From: Macrolepiota albuminosa | Lineage: Eukaryota; Basidiomycota; Agaricomycetes; Agaricales; Agaricaceae | DNA length: 64,000 bases | Reading direction: 5' to 3' | NCBI GenBank assembly: GCA_027475525.1 | Contig: JAMWFC010000053.1 | Span: 1,240,001-1,304,000 of the forward strand | In this document: piece by piece, positions 30,602-48,720 of the stretch | How the letters are laid out: every line of letters starts with the position of its first letter | How positions within the stretch are numbered: the first letter of the stretch is position 1 | Notes under the pieces: generated by a model | What the model saw: the letters and a program-made list of their open reading frames with translations, nothing else | Database searches by the model: none | What the model was told of the DNA's origin: nothing | Made by a program: the position numbers and the translations under genes

Positions 30602-32731
30602 TCAAGATGGTCTGCCCCGTCCATAAGTGTACCTCTCCTGCATACTGGTCCTAGATATCTCCTGGGAAGTATTAGTCTCGTATGTTGCTAGATGGATGTT
30701 CTCGTCATAGCTCGGGATAGCAGCGGGATTTCGAGCTAGAGACTCATCATCCCTGGCAGGAGTGGGAGTGTAGCCATCAAGGCCAAATGCTTTCCCGAAA
30801 TCCATCTTGCCACGTGAACGCGAGGGGAGGGCCTTTCCGGTGAAAAAGAAATGGAGAGAACCCCATATTTCGTGAGCAAAATCACCTAGATGAAAAAGGC
30901 TTCAAGAACTGAACCTTCGTAATCAATAAACGACATACTGTAGTTTATACTGTTAAAAAAGGCTCGTAAATGATCAAACCGGTCATACATGGAGGTACAT
31001 ACGAGTCCCACAATGGCCTCCAGATACTAGTTGGAGGAGTGCCAGATTTCCGTCTGTACTCCCCAGGTGTGTACGCCCACATCATGAGTCCTGAAAAAAT
31101 AATCATCTTATTGATTCTGTGTCAGATGACAGCATCAAGATGAAAGTCATTTGGAATACCTCTACACAAATTGTCAGAGCATTTAGCCCGTCAGCTATAT
31201 TGGTTGCTGTCCAATATGTTGTCTCTAGGATCCATAAACTTTGGTCAGGAACTACAGCAGCGACATAGCCACAGAAATAAACCAACCCTTGATTACCCTG
31301 CCTTCCAGAGCATCGAACTATAAGCAAAGAACCAATTGAGACGTGTAAAATTAAAAGAAGCAAATAGCCTTACGACGAAGGATTGGTAAAACGTGAACAT
31401 TACGATGAGTTTGATACAGAGGAACTTAGCGAGTGGCCGGCGACCTTTCAGTTCTTCTGACATCAAGCCGTAGAAAAGAAAGAGGCCATACAAGGCAAAG
31501 CTAATTTTTCAGATCAGGGTCTTAGTCCATTAATATGCTGATGACTATGTCACTCACGTTATACTGACGAAGTCTACAGCCTCTAGGTATACGTTGGCGT
31601 AATGAACGCTGAACCCAGCTGATTCACAAAGGACATTGTACTTTTGGCAGATGATACCAATAATTGATATAACTGATAGATATCACATTCAATAGCAAAG
31701 ACTCGGTGTGACTCGGGTTACGCTCACGGGGTCGGATTATCACGTATTGAAGGACAGCCCACTTGGTCAGGCCGATGTCAACAGATCTAAAAGATTAATG
31801 AGAAAGAACGAACCGACCTTGACGGTAAACATGAAGTATGGCTAGATTCCAGGTCGTCAGTTGGTTGTAAATAGATAAAAAGGAAGAGCATGCCTTTGTA
31901 GGCCGATATCTCCAATAACAGAACTGAGAATGATAGGACCATCAATATGGGCAGAGTATTATCAAAAATGAACATAGAACATACAGGGAAGGGTAACGGA
32001 TGCTTATCTTTTCGAGCGATAGCGTTTTCGGCTTTATGTCCTGATGCTGTGGCTGCGACGTATTCAATAAGTAGTAACCTCAATAGATGATTGAATTAGT
32101 AGATCAGAGAGGATTGTCGAGACGCGTACATAAATGCACTGAGGGTGACGGCCTTGGATTAAATTTATTAATGACACGAAGATGACATGATGGTATGACA
32201 AAACCTCGTATGCTGCCAGAATCTGTTAGTTGATACCTCCTTGAGAGTGAGTGTAAGAACGACTCACCGACTTGAATGAATGAATAGTAGGTATAATCTC
32301 GAAAGAAGCGGTAGGAGAAAAACGAAATGATAGCATAGACTGGAGGCATGTACAGGATGCGGAGACTGGTGTATTTGGTCCGAATAAGTATTCGTCAAAG
32401 GAAGGAGTTCGAATAAGAGACCAACATCTGCCGCTGCTCTCCTGGGTTTGTATAACTTCTACGGGCCAATTTAACAATATCAGCATTACTGTGATTAATA
32501 CCCATACCTGCAATGTCGTCCGACAGAGATGATGGAGATAATGAGAGTCTGCACGTGTCATAATTAGGAATGTGCCGAATAAATCAGGAAGACTGAACAC
32601 ACCACGACAGTACAACTGCCTGCAACTGCCCATCCTATCCTGTGTGCATCCCAATTTACGCCGTTCGAGTCCCAGAAGGACGATTGATCGACTACATCTT
32701 TGTTGTCAGAGATACATAGAGGTTTAGTCAT
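30602..32731 (-). CDS. Ost-alpha/TMEM184 (DUF300) family membrane protein
   Basis: Seven-helix membrane protein of the organic solute transporter alpha/TMEM184 family; the yeast relative Hfl1 lies in the vacuole membrane. Start MTKPLCISDN at 32,731 (an in-frame ATG at 32,830 is the alternative). Exons on the minus strand give GIGWAVAG-type helix 1, RILYMPPVYAIISFFSYRFF (core signature), then LLLIEYVAATASGHKAE, HPLPFP, EAVDFVSITIALYGLFLFYG, EELKGRRPLAKFLCIK, FTFYQSFV, and TTYWTATNIADGLNALTICVEM. The hydrophilic C-terminal tail (MDFGKAFGLDGYTPTPARDD to YGRGRPS) ends at 30,602. Many short introns. Some minor exon joins were not fixed by eye. Confidence 0.75.
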
Positions 32732-34584
32732 AGTCGAAGTATTATAGAATAGAAATGAGATTATCCAGGGATAGGAAACTTGATGACACAGTGAAGAAGG
32801 GAAGGTAAGCCCAAAAGAAGTGGTCGTCACCAGCAGGGAGCATGCGACCGGGTCACGGAACTTCCGAGATCATCAGAAATGCTGTGCGGAATTTGGAACT
32901 CCAAATTTGCTTTGTACAGCTTTTCACAACTCTTATCCTTGTTTTTCGAAACGAGCAACAAGAATTTCAAACGCAGGTTGCCATCGTCGGCGTTGTCCGT
33001 CTGGCCTTGTCTCAACTCAGACGTGGATCCATCGATGGGTCCATTCGCGGCATTCTGGTCAATGACAGGATACATGTATTTAGCCGCTTCGGCAACTGGG
33101 TTGGTCCATTGAAGTGCTACCTGGAACTCTTCTCTGAGTTCTCCTCACTATGGATGTTGCAGTAGCTCTATGGGAAAGTTAAGAGCTCAGTATTCCCGGT
33201 GGAGCAGGCAATCCGCGTTGGAACAACGCTTTGCTTTGTCCTTCATGCCTCTCTGAGTGCAATTCTCGGTGCTCAAGGATTTCGGGTAAACGACTAAACA
33301 ACAAGTTACCAGGATGTAGCATTTTATCTGTTTATTATGGAGTTCATATTGCGATCAAAAGAAATGCTTCACGGAAATCCTTTATGACGCCACTGAAAGA
33401 TTTCGAACGACGGCATGCATGTCTCAATTGGTGGGAATGCCGTGGGGGATGTCGATGAAACTTGCAATTGTTGTTGTAAGAAACTATGTGCCGAATGTGA
33501 GATCTAATTGAGGTCATTATCGGACTCCATGAGTGCTGCCAGAATAATGGCTTGTTAAGGATCAAATTTCAAATGTGACCTAGATAGTATTATGAGGAAA
33601 TGACACCTTCTCTTGACATCTCACATCAACGAGGAACTAAGTATCAGCTGTCCAAAGAACACTCACTGCATGCCAGACTTCATTTAGTTGCTCGTGTTCC
33701 ACGTAGCGTTGCTGCTTGCCAAATTATACTGATGGTTAATGCATCAATGTTGGACTGAGACCATAGCATTTGCATGTCTCTCTTCATCGAATCATACTGC
33801 ATATCAATTGAATAACATGTCAATCTTCAATGTCAGATAGGACAGTTACGACAACGGAAAGACCGCTAATTACAAAAATTCTAATCGCATTGACTTGTGA
33901 AACGAACGACAGAATGGGTCCATGATGGAAGTCTGGGCCAGAAATTCGCAGACGAGAAAAATAATTTATATCGTGAACAATGAGAAGCCGCAATACTTGT
34001 CCCCAGATGTGATTGTCAATTATGGCGGGTCAATGCGATTTGATCTGCGGTATTGCTGCGCGAAAAGTCCACTTGACAACAGAAAGCCGTTCAAAGGCAT
34101 TGATGGTGGAAAGGCACTGGAAAGTGACAGGCGAGAGAGGCAAGGCATTATACCAATAAATTGTTACTATAACGAGAACTGCTCGCACGACTGATCGACT
34201 ATATTCCGGTTACAACATGATTTCCCAAGCATTTGTTTCGTTGGAGTTTACTGGAATACTTGGCTTTTAAGTGCAAAAGGATTTGTTTGAACAAGCAGGT
34301 CAAAGTGTGCCTTTAGAGAACTAATCGCTGACGAATGAATGTTTGGAATCGGTATACGCAGGTAAGGACTAGAGAATTACGTACTATCCCTGCTCTCGTT
34401 GGATCCAGATCCAGACCTCAAGAAACAGCCATTAACATGAATACGTACACCTGACAGGCTGTAGACTCGTCGCATTTGTGTCCAAAACTGCCGCGCGAGC
34501 CTGCAAAATAGCCTAGAAGCATAACAGATAATGCTGATAGTCAACTTCACGCTGCATGCGAAGAAGTTATACTATCCGAGTCGT
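32732..34584. other. Long region with scattered unrecognised frames
   Basis: A minus-strand frame at about 33,110-32,827 reads LQWTNPVAEAAKYMYPVID then NAANGPIDGS. An upstream one near 33,240-33,185 reads DKAKRCSNADCLLHREY. These could be exons of an unknown gene, but I could not join them. A plus-strand frame at 33,922-34,194 (90 codons) has no motif. Nothing here meets the standard for a gene call. Confidence 0.3.
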
Positions 34585-35056
34585 CTAGTCATGACATGGT
34601 GTTGACGCCATGGAATCAACTTCCATCTTCGCTTCCTGTGCTGCGAGATCTGTTCCTGACACGAAGACTTGGGAGGCAAACTGAGCCAGCTGCTCACTAT
34701 CTGCTTTTTTAGAAGCTCAAAGACATTACGAGATCAATGGCTTCACGTACCGTTTACGATCTCTCAACTCCTCCAACATTGCAATGACTTCATCCTGGTC
34801 TTCTATCAGCATTTCTCCCCCCGGCAATCCTGTTGCGAGGTCCTTGGCTTGATTTATGGCATTTTTGAAATCATTGGTCTGTATCAGATTAAATATGAAA
34901 ATCGCGCTGACCGGATAGGTCGCTTACGGCTTGTAACAACGCCTGCTTAGCCTGAGGCGTGACAATCCCTTCTGATTTCTGTGTGAGTTCAAGGACAGTT
35001 ACAAGCTTAAAAAGAAGGCTTTCGTAGAGGCTGGTCGGGAGTCGATCTGCAGACAT
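34585..35056 (-). CDS. MED9: Probable Mediator complex subunit 9
   Basis: Small nuclear protein of the Mediator middle module, which links activators to RNA polymerase II. Three exons on the minus strand: 35,056-34,928, 34,878-34,751 and 34,696-34,585, joined across GTAAGC...ACAG (49 nt) and GTACGT...ATAG (54 nt) introns with frame kept. The product is 122 residues: MSADRLPTSLYESLLFKLV at the start, then LLQA|TNDFKNAINQAKDLA, LPGGEMLIEDQDEVIAMLEE, LRDRKR|EQLAQFASQVFV, and MEVDSMASTPCHD at the end. Two amphipathic helices suited to a coiled coil, of the right length for MED9. The family call rests on my memory of basidiomycete MED9-like proteins. It lies about 3 kb from RPB1 and shares a divergent upstream region with the flavin monooxygenase. 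Confidence 0.6.
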
Positions 35057-35272
35057 CAGGCTCTTGGTTTATTCAATGGCAGCTTCGATAGATGATATGT
35101 TTGCCTCAATTTGGCTCCCACTCTCACGTGTGGTGACTTCTCGTGCATATGCATCCATGGAGTCACAGTCAAGCGGGCTAACAACCGATTCTGGTATGTA
35201 CCGAGCCTATCATTTGGAGGACACGTTATGTTAAAGATCTGACTCGAGCGCTCGTTTGACTCGGAAGGTGTC

Positions 35273-35520
35273 TGACTGTCAAATTTTTCTGAGCAGTCAG
35301 GTATCAAGATTGCGTCTACATGTGGCCGGATTTCCAAGAATAGGCACTGCGTACTAGTTACCATGGACTGAGTATGACGTCTCCTATCGGCATGTTGGAA
35401 GGTCCAGCGCTGGGCGCTGATCGACTGCCAAATTTTGCTCAGCAGTCATCAAGATTTGCTTCTACCTGTGGGCCGTATTTCTAAGAATAGGCACTGCTCA
35501 CTATGACGTCTCCTATCGGC
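35273..35520. promoter_or_regulatory. Duplicated upstream segment with TGACGTC sites between MED9 and the monooxygenase
   Basis: About 35,273-35,390 and 35,421-35,520 are diverged direct repeats. Each has GACTGYCAAATTTT, GCAGTCA, AAGAATAGGCACTGC and TATGACGTCTCCTATCGGC in the same order. TGACGTC is the core recognised by CREB/ATF-type bZIP factors. The two copies may form a regulatory module for the plus-strand gene 110 bp downstream. Confidence 0.5.
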
Positions 35521-35549
35521 CCGTTAAACGGTTCAGAGCAGCCGCCTCC

Positions 35550-35556
35550 TATAAAA
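35550..35556 (+). promoter_or_regulatory. TATA box of the flavin monooxygenase gene
   Basis: TATAAAA, 80 bp before the ATG at 35,630 and just after the second TGACGTC repeat. Confidence 0.6.
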
Positions 35557-35629
35557 GTTCACAAACAATACCCTTTGCATTGACTTCTGACCTTCCAGAA
35601 CCAAAGAATTTCTTCTCAGCATTCACTCG

Positions 35630-36859
35630 ATGGTTCCACTCAATGTTGCCATCGTCGGCGGTGGACCCTCCGGACTTACACTTGCCAACCTCCTGTCGAC
35701 CTCTCCCAAGACAATCAATGTAACTGTATTCGAGCGTGACGCCTCCCCCACCTACCGCAAAACAAAGGGGGGCACGCTCGACTTACACGCTGACACCGGT
35801 CTCGCCGCCCTCGATGCTGCGGGCCTCCGCGCCGCCTTCAACGCCCGCGCACGTGCCGACTTCACTTCAAGCGTCTTTAGCATAGCAGATCGTCATGGAA
35901 ATCTAGTCTTCAGACACTCAGATGATGCTGAAACAGGTAACTTGCGTCCTGAGATAGACCGCGAGGATCTAAGGGATTTGTTACTCGACGCGCTTCCTGA
36001 AGGTACCGTTCGCTGGAGCGCGCATGTCAGTTCAGTCACATCGGATGGCGCACTTGTATTTGGTACCTCTGGCGCACAGGAGCCAACGACGGGGAAGTAT
36101 GATCTCGTTGTTGGTGCCGAGGGAGCGTGGTCCAAAGTTCGTGCGTATGTCACAGGTTCGCGTCCCGTATTCTCAGGGATTGGCGGATTTGAGCTGCATA
36201 TCGTCGACCCCGATTCGCAATATCCGGAAATCTCGAAAAGGGTCGGAAATGGACTCTATTTCACTATTGGATCTGGGCTTGCTCTCACTGGTCAACGCAT
36301 AGGCAATGGGAACATTATGATCTATGCCTTTAAACGAGGGGAGACGCCTAATGACTCACAAGATCTCATTGATCAATGCGAGGGCGATCTTGTACGAGTG
36401 CAAGGGGAGCTGAAGAGATGCTACGAGAATGCAGGGTGGTCAGCAGAACTGTTGCAGTGGATAACCGCTGCAGACCCTAAGACGATTCGCGCATGGCCAT
36501 TGTATGATTATGTCCTACCTGATGGGCACGTATTTGCCCACAAGCCAGGATGGACTGTCATCGGTGATGCTGCACATGTGATGACGCCATTTGCGGGAGA
36601 AGGTGTGAATGCTGCTATGAGGGACGCGCTAGAGTTGGCTAATCGAGTTAGGGAGGCGGCCAAACTTGATGGAGAGGAACGTGCAGAGGCTTTGGACAGG
36701 GCTGTAAGGGAATATGAAGGAGAAATGTTCGAACGGGCACGCGAGGTGATGTCGCAGACGATGCGAAACAAGCACGCGATATATAACAATGCGGGTGACT
36801 CGCCAGAGTCATTCGCGAAAATACTTCAGGATATGATGGACGGTGGACCCGACGCATAA
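35630..36859 (+). CDS. FAD-dependent monooxygenase, TetX-like (class A), intronless
   Basis: Single-component flavoprotein hydroxylase using NAD(P)H and O2; the substrate is unknown. 409 residues in one exon. GGGPSG at 10-15 is the FAD dinucleotide site after VAIV, followed by the acidic end VTVFERD. The phrase GGTLDLHADTGLAALDAAGL (47-66) is typical of the TetX-like branch. The DG-type motif is at 160-171 (VVGAEGAWSKVR), and the GD motif IGDAAHVMTPFAGEGVNAAM at 311-330 binds the FAD ribityl part. No signal peptide, so probably cytosolic. The absence of introns contrasts with every other confident gene here. Such genes in fungi are often inducible detoxification or secondary-metabolism enzymes; the repeated upstream sites fit regulated expression (inference). 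Confidence 0.85.
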   Translation: MVPLNVAIVGGGPSGLTLANLLSTSPKTINVTVFERDASPTYRKTKGGTLDLHADTGLAALDAAGLRAAFNARARADFTSSVFSIADRHGNLVFRHSDDAETGNLRPEIDREDLRDLLLDALPEGTVRWSAHVSSVTSDGALVFGTSGAQEPTTGKYDLVVGAEGAWSKVRAYVTGSRPVFSGIGGFELHIVDPDSQYPEISKRVGNGLYFTIGSGLALTGQRIGNGNIMIYAFKRGETPNDSQDLIDQCEGDLVRVQGELKRCYENAGWSAELLQWITAADPKTIRAWPLYDYVLPDGHVFAHKPGWTVIGDAAHVMTPFAGEGVNAAMRDALELANRVREAAKLDGEERAEALDRAVREYEGEMFERAREVMSQTMRNKHAIYNNAGDSPESFAKILQDMMDGGPDA

Positions 36860-38050
36860 GTGATACGTATATGCGGTAGTTGGCATCTAGATTTGGATGG
36901 GCTTTGTTATTTCACGTTCTCTTCTTTGATGAGGGATGAAACGTGTATATCTTGAGCAATGAATAACCTGTCTTCTGGAATAGCTATCACTGTGTTCATA
37001 GCTATAGTAGATATAGTCACTCAACGCTCCTGACTTGATTATCAATGTGAGACGGTGTTTCACAATAGAACGGACCTGCGATGCAGCAATAGATTACATG
37101 ATTCAAATTACGCGATCAAAACAAAACAAGCGGGTACAGTGCAGGTCTTTAGCTATAGTAGTGGCAAGGCATCTGAGGGTAGGTAGGTAGATGTTATCAT
37201 ATAACGAGGCCTACCTGCACTGTTGGGATCCATCAACCACACATCACTGTCCAACAAGTCAACCGTAGGAAAAAATCGCTAATTCAGAGTTAGTGTGTCA
37301 AGAGATGTATCAGAGCAGATTCCGGGCTGATGTAGACAAGTAAACTCAGCCTGCTGCATTGTGGCCCTTGGTCACTGAGAATGTGATAATCGAATCCCGA
37401 AACTACGTTGCTCTCTACTCCACGAGTAAAGAGTAGACACATATCACCCACTCCTTCAGGCGTTGGGTGGGTCAGGTGACCACATGAGTACTTATCAAGC
37501 CGCAACTTCGAAGACCACCAGCGCGGAGGCTGGCAGGGATATGGTTTATGGAACACGGAGTGACAGCAGTACATACGGAGGAGTTTTGGGAGCAAAAAAG
37601 TTCGAATAGTATGAAGATAATCAAAAGAAAGAAAACAAGGTAGCATTGCGTAAACAACGGATCCGACAAATTGTAGCGGAGTCAGAAAAGACGCGGTATC
37701 GTTGGTTGACCCCCAACCCCCATAACCAGTTCGGCCGTCGTCGAGCAAGCGTCGTATTCGCGCCCTTTGTCCGTCTGCACAGGCCTGGTAGACATATATC
37801 TGTCTTGACTGCCCCAAGCGCAACTTTTCGCTACTTTCCGGGTCGGTTTATCGGTCTTCTCGTTCCTGCCGCCAATTTTCCAACCTCGACAAAACTCGCT
37901 CAAAATCCCCTCAAAACACATCGGAACGCTATATATCTCACGCGTGTAGCGCTAATACCTTGTTTGGATCTTTTTTTACGACATTTTTCATCCGATATAC
38001 TACTTTCCGAACCCCCTTTGGCCCACCTCTTCGTAACCCCGTTGTCCAGT
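36860..38050. other. Intergenic region upstream of RPB1
   Basis: No gene supported. A minus frame at 37,290-37,823 (177 codons) overlaps plus frames and lacks motifs. From about 37,640 CpG and C+T content rises toward RPB1, suggesting its promoter and 5' leader. Confidence 0.45.
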
Positions 38051-38137
38051 CCTTTCAATCATGCTCGGTCATAGTTTCGCTTTCTCAGCAGCCCCCATCC
38101 GCAAGGTGAAGGAGGTACAGTTTGGTACCTTTCAATC

Positions 38138-44821
<6,684 letters not shown>

Positions 44822-45129
44822 GCAACGCTTGACCACTCGTAGTATTTGTTATCTTTGCATCATGCCTTATATCTAGCTGTTCCTGTTTTAAGCAACCATA
44901 TGTAGAATTAGTCGCACGTCTTTTATTGAACTGGATGTTGTCTGAAATGTCCACTTGTGTGTCGTGTCACGACCACGTGCTCGTTTACTTAACTCTTTTC
45001 AAGTCTCAGTTCTTTTACGCGATTTGAATACTCTGGCGCTACCTTTTCTTCCTTTTCCATAATACCGCACAATAACTTTTCTTATAAACTCGCGACACAC
45101 ACCGAACGATCAGTATCAACATCTTCACA
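44822..45129. other. Short intergenic: RPB1 3' end and next promoter
   Basis: 308 bp with no gene. The second half is C+T-rich and probably serves as promoter and leader of the kinase-fold gene. Confidence 0.5.
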
Positions 45130-48000
45130 ATGTCATTGACTTTATCAGATTTCAATGAATGCGGAGACCCAGACCTCGTTCGTCATGTTCAGTCAGTGAT
45201 AGACTCAAGCAATGTGTTGATCCATTTCAAGCTTCTTTCTCCATCCTCAACGCTGTGTCCAACCTCGCCCGTCGTTTCGAATTTCGATATGTTCGCACTC
45301 CCTCGCCTTGAGATATCTTCTTTGGACACCTCGCCATTCTCGGTTTGTTCATTTATGTTCTGGGACACTTCTCGGCTGAAATATAGACTAAGAACTTATT
45401 TTATGGGTTAATTGAGGGCGACTCTGACTTGTTGAATTGGCGGCAAAATACCGAGGCTGCCAATGATCAAGATGTGAGCTACGATATCGAGGTATCTCTG
45501 CTTTAATCGATGTTTTTAAATGTGTACGCGAGTTGCTTTCAGCGTTATTCAAACATGAAAGAACTCGTTCCGGGATGGGACGACGACGACGTCGATGTTT
45601 GTCTTTCTGGCTTACTAGAGTATGGAGCGTAACTACTTATTTATTTCCTCCGAGGTCCACAGGAGATTCTTGTTATGTGCCCAAAGACCGAGCGTCAGCT
45701 CACAACGATTGAGGAAGAGTCCTCAAGAGTTCCGGTATTTCCTCACTTGCCGTGATTCTGTTTTATACTAATTATAAGAAAAAAGTCAATATCGCTTGCG
45801 GACTTCGAAGCACTCCCGGACCATCTTCGAGCAGCTAACGGCGATCCCTTGTACAGAAAACACGAAACCGGTCGCCTATACGCATTAAAGAGTTTCACTA
45901 AGCGCAGCAAAAAGTCATCGTCAGAGATGGACGTTCTGGAGATCCTCATGGATATAAAAGCCTCGTTTCTTCCCAGAATTCACTGCTCTTTTTGGAATGA
46001 AGATTCTTTCTACATGGCTATGGTATATAACATCTACTTCTTATGTGGCACGGTTCATCTTTCAACAGGAATACTATTCTCGAGAAACAATAAAAGAAAT
46101 CGTCAGTTACGAAGGTGCTTTGAAACCTGAACGCATTCGTTTTTTTGCATGCGAAATTGTGAATAAATTATTCTATGGCATACCTACTGATATCTACTTT
46201 CCATTTCAGCTTCAGGCGTTGACAGTTCTTCATGCAGCTGGAATCATCCATCGTGATCTACGACCAGAAAACATAATCGTAGACAATGCTGGCCATGTCG
46301 TTGTTGGAGGATTTGAATCTTCTGATATCCTTCCTTACTCAGGTCAAACTCATGATCTTACCTTTAGCACGACCCCACCAGGAACAATTTCCATGTTTTC
46401 CGCCCCAGAAATCTTATTGGGCTGGTCGCACGATTATCTTGTAGATACATGGGGATTTGGAATGTTGTTGCTGTTCATGTCTTCAGGAAAAGTATGTTCT
46501 TGGACTGTATTTTCTCTTTCTATGCGTGTTGACGCGTCATCTAGTATATATTTGGCCACTCTGAGGTTTCCCCCATCGGCTGGAAGAAAATGATTATTTA
46601 TAGCCCCATCGTACTACCTCTTCTCCTCGAAACTGCTGCTCATGATTTAATATCCAAGGTCCGCGTCATTCAGCCACAGAAATTCCTTGTTAACCTACAT
46701 TTTAGTGCCTTGAACGCAATACCGCAGCACGTCTAAGCCTTCTCCTTATAAAGAAACACATTTACTTCTCTGCGGTGTAGGCGCCTCTCGCATGAACGGT
46801 TTCCGTACTAATTATCTTGCTAGAGATTGGAAAAAGGTGGCAGCTAAACGAATCAGAGGTCCGAGTTCACGTAATGTTGTACTCCTCATTGATTTTTCTC
46901 TTTTAGTTCCTTGCTCTTTGCATGTGCCTACAGGTGAAACCCGCAGTCAAATCCGATCTCGCCTTGATAAAGTGGTCTCATCGCTACCGAGAACACGCAG
47001 CCGGCGTTTTCGATCAAGGTTTGACGTTGGAAGTTCTGAGCATGGCCTCAAGACTACACTTGTTAGCAGTGAAAATCTTCAAGCCCCACCCAACGTGACT
47101 TGTGTACCTGTGCTCGACGATCTCCGCTATACAACAGGAACAATGACCTTCCACCCAGACCCAGGCCCTGACCTTCCAGTCCATAGCTCTTTGACTTTAC
47201 GCGATGCCGCACAAGATTCTCCCAAATTCGGTATGACTTCTCAGGATCGTTTGAACTCGTTTTGGGAATCTCTGGATACGGATCAAGTACTGGCATCGTC
47301 AGAATCTAGTGATCCTCCGGTACCGGTTCATCGACCTCGCAAGCTTCGCAAATGCCGCTCTTCAATCTATCCTCAGCATCGAGTCTCTGTCATTAGCACT
47401 TTATCGCTCCAGAACCTGACTAAACTTTGCAAATTCGGCCGATCGACTCCGTCCCTTCCTCGCTCTTCGCCCGTTCTTGACTTGCCTGAAGGAATTAAAC
47501 AGATTGGAGGTGGAATAGGTTTCAAGTATGACATTCCAGCCGCAACCCAGTCAAGGGTTTCTCTTTGTACGAATACTCCTCAGACTTGTCGTGGATTCTT
47601 CAACGGACGATTACACAGTCTTGGGTTTGGACTTTGGCGCTCACCTACTGCAATTGCAAAAGCGAAGACAAAACGTGCCCTCAAGGACCTTCTGAATTCT
47701 GCAAGAGAAGACGAACCACCGGCATTTCCGACAGAATTCAGAGGATCGAATTGGAGCCTTGTAATGCCTGCTTCTCAAGAATCGCGCATGTCTGCTAGCT
47801 ATAGTACTGAATCGGCTGGACATCCACCAATCTCGGAATTTGCACCCCTTGCAAATGCAACTCTGGAATGTGTCAACGTCGTTGAGACATTGGCGGAGCA
47901 AGAGAACTCAGAGGAAAACTTGGAGAAGAGGGTCAGCAATGCACTGATGACCTTAAGGCTGGTCGCGTCCTCAGAAGCCAAGACAAAGGTTTACGTTTAA
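45130..48000 (+). CDS. AGC-kinase-like protein lacking the DFG aspartate (probable pseudokinase)
   Basis: Multi-exon gene starting MSLTLSDFNECGDPDLVRHV. The N-lobe has KHETGRLYALKSFTKR with the ATP-binding Lys, then FWNEDSFYMAM. The C-lobe has ALTVLHAAGIIHRDLRPENI (HRD and catalytic-loop Asn present, about 46,215-46,275). At the metal-binding DFG it reads VVVGGFESSD, so Asp is replaced by Gly. Then come FSAPEILLGW (APE motif), YLVDTWGFGMLLLFMSSG, CLERNTAARL and DWKKVAAKR, the last like the end of an AGC catalytic domain. A Ser/Pro/Arg-rich tail of about 370 residues follows (SRRFRSRFDVG and others) to VYV at 48,000. Some early exon joins are unsure. Probably a scaffold or regulator rather than an active kinase (inference). 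Confidence 0.65.
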
Positions 48001-48720
48001 CGGTTAACATTTGAGATTGAATCCTTCTAGTGTTTGTCTTGTAATAATCGTTTTGTATCTGTTCCTTGTGTGCCTCACATGACAATCCATCGTTTACTCT
48101 GCACACACGATATGAGACGATCTGCTTGGTTCATTCACGAGCTCAAGGAAGGATATTACAATGTAAGTGCGAATCTATCACGGTATGTATTAGTAAGATA
48201 ATTATATACAAAGTTCAATAGAGCTAACATATATCTGAAATCGGAGTGCACGTGGGTGGTGCAAGAAAATGCTGTTTGACGAAGTCAGTCACGCAAAATT
48301 CGTCCCTCCGCATCCTCCGTTCTGAAAACCCCTAGTTTGTACTGCATCTACGAGCCGTTAACGTGTTACGCGTTAAGGTTTGCCGCCCTCATGAGCTGTG
48401 GCACGTGCCGATGCCCGCATCTTGCATCTGGTCTCCCCTTATGCGACACAGCAAAAAACGTGATTAAGATCGGGCTTGATGTCAGACTATAAAACCTCGG
48501 CACTCCATTGTCAGCCTCTTCATTCCCTTTCTTACCAACGCTGGTCGTCTCCTTTTTATTTTTACTTCTTTCTCTATTTCTACTTGGCCTTGAAGGTCGA
48601 ACATTCTTTATTTTCCGCTCATTCTACGATACTTTCTTTTCTCACATCGTTTAGAGTTGCTCATCCTTTCCCAACAACCGTCCCCTTTTCGTCTGTAGGA
48701 GTTTCTCGGTCCTGGTCGAC
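48001..48720. other. Intergenic and promoter of the membrane-protein gene
   Basis: TATAAAA at 48,488-48,494 is followed by a C/T-rich leader up to the ATG at 48,721. The plus frame open from 48,476 runs across the coding exon in another frame and is not a gene. Confidence 0.45.

Noticed and set aside
35893..36789. Minus-strand open frames of 86-93 codons inside the flavin monooxygenase
   Set aside because: They are shadows of a G+C-rich coding exon and show no motif.
37290..37823. 177-codon minus-strand frame as a gene
   Set aside because: No motif, odd composition, overlaps plus frames and the RPB1 upstream region; no splice continuation.
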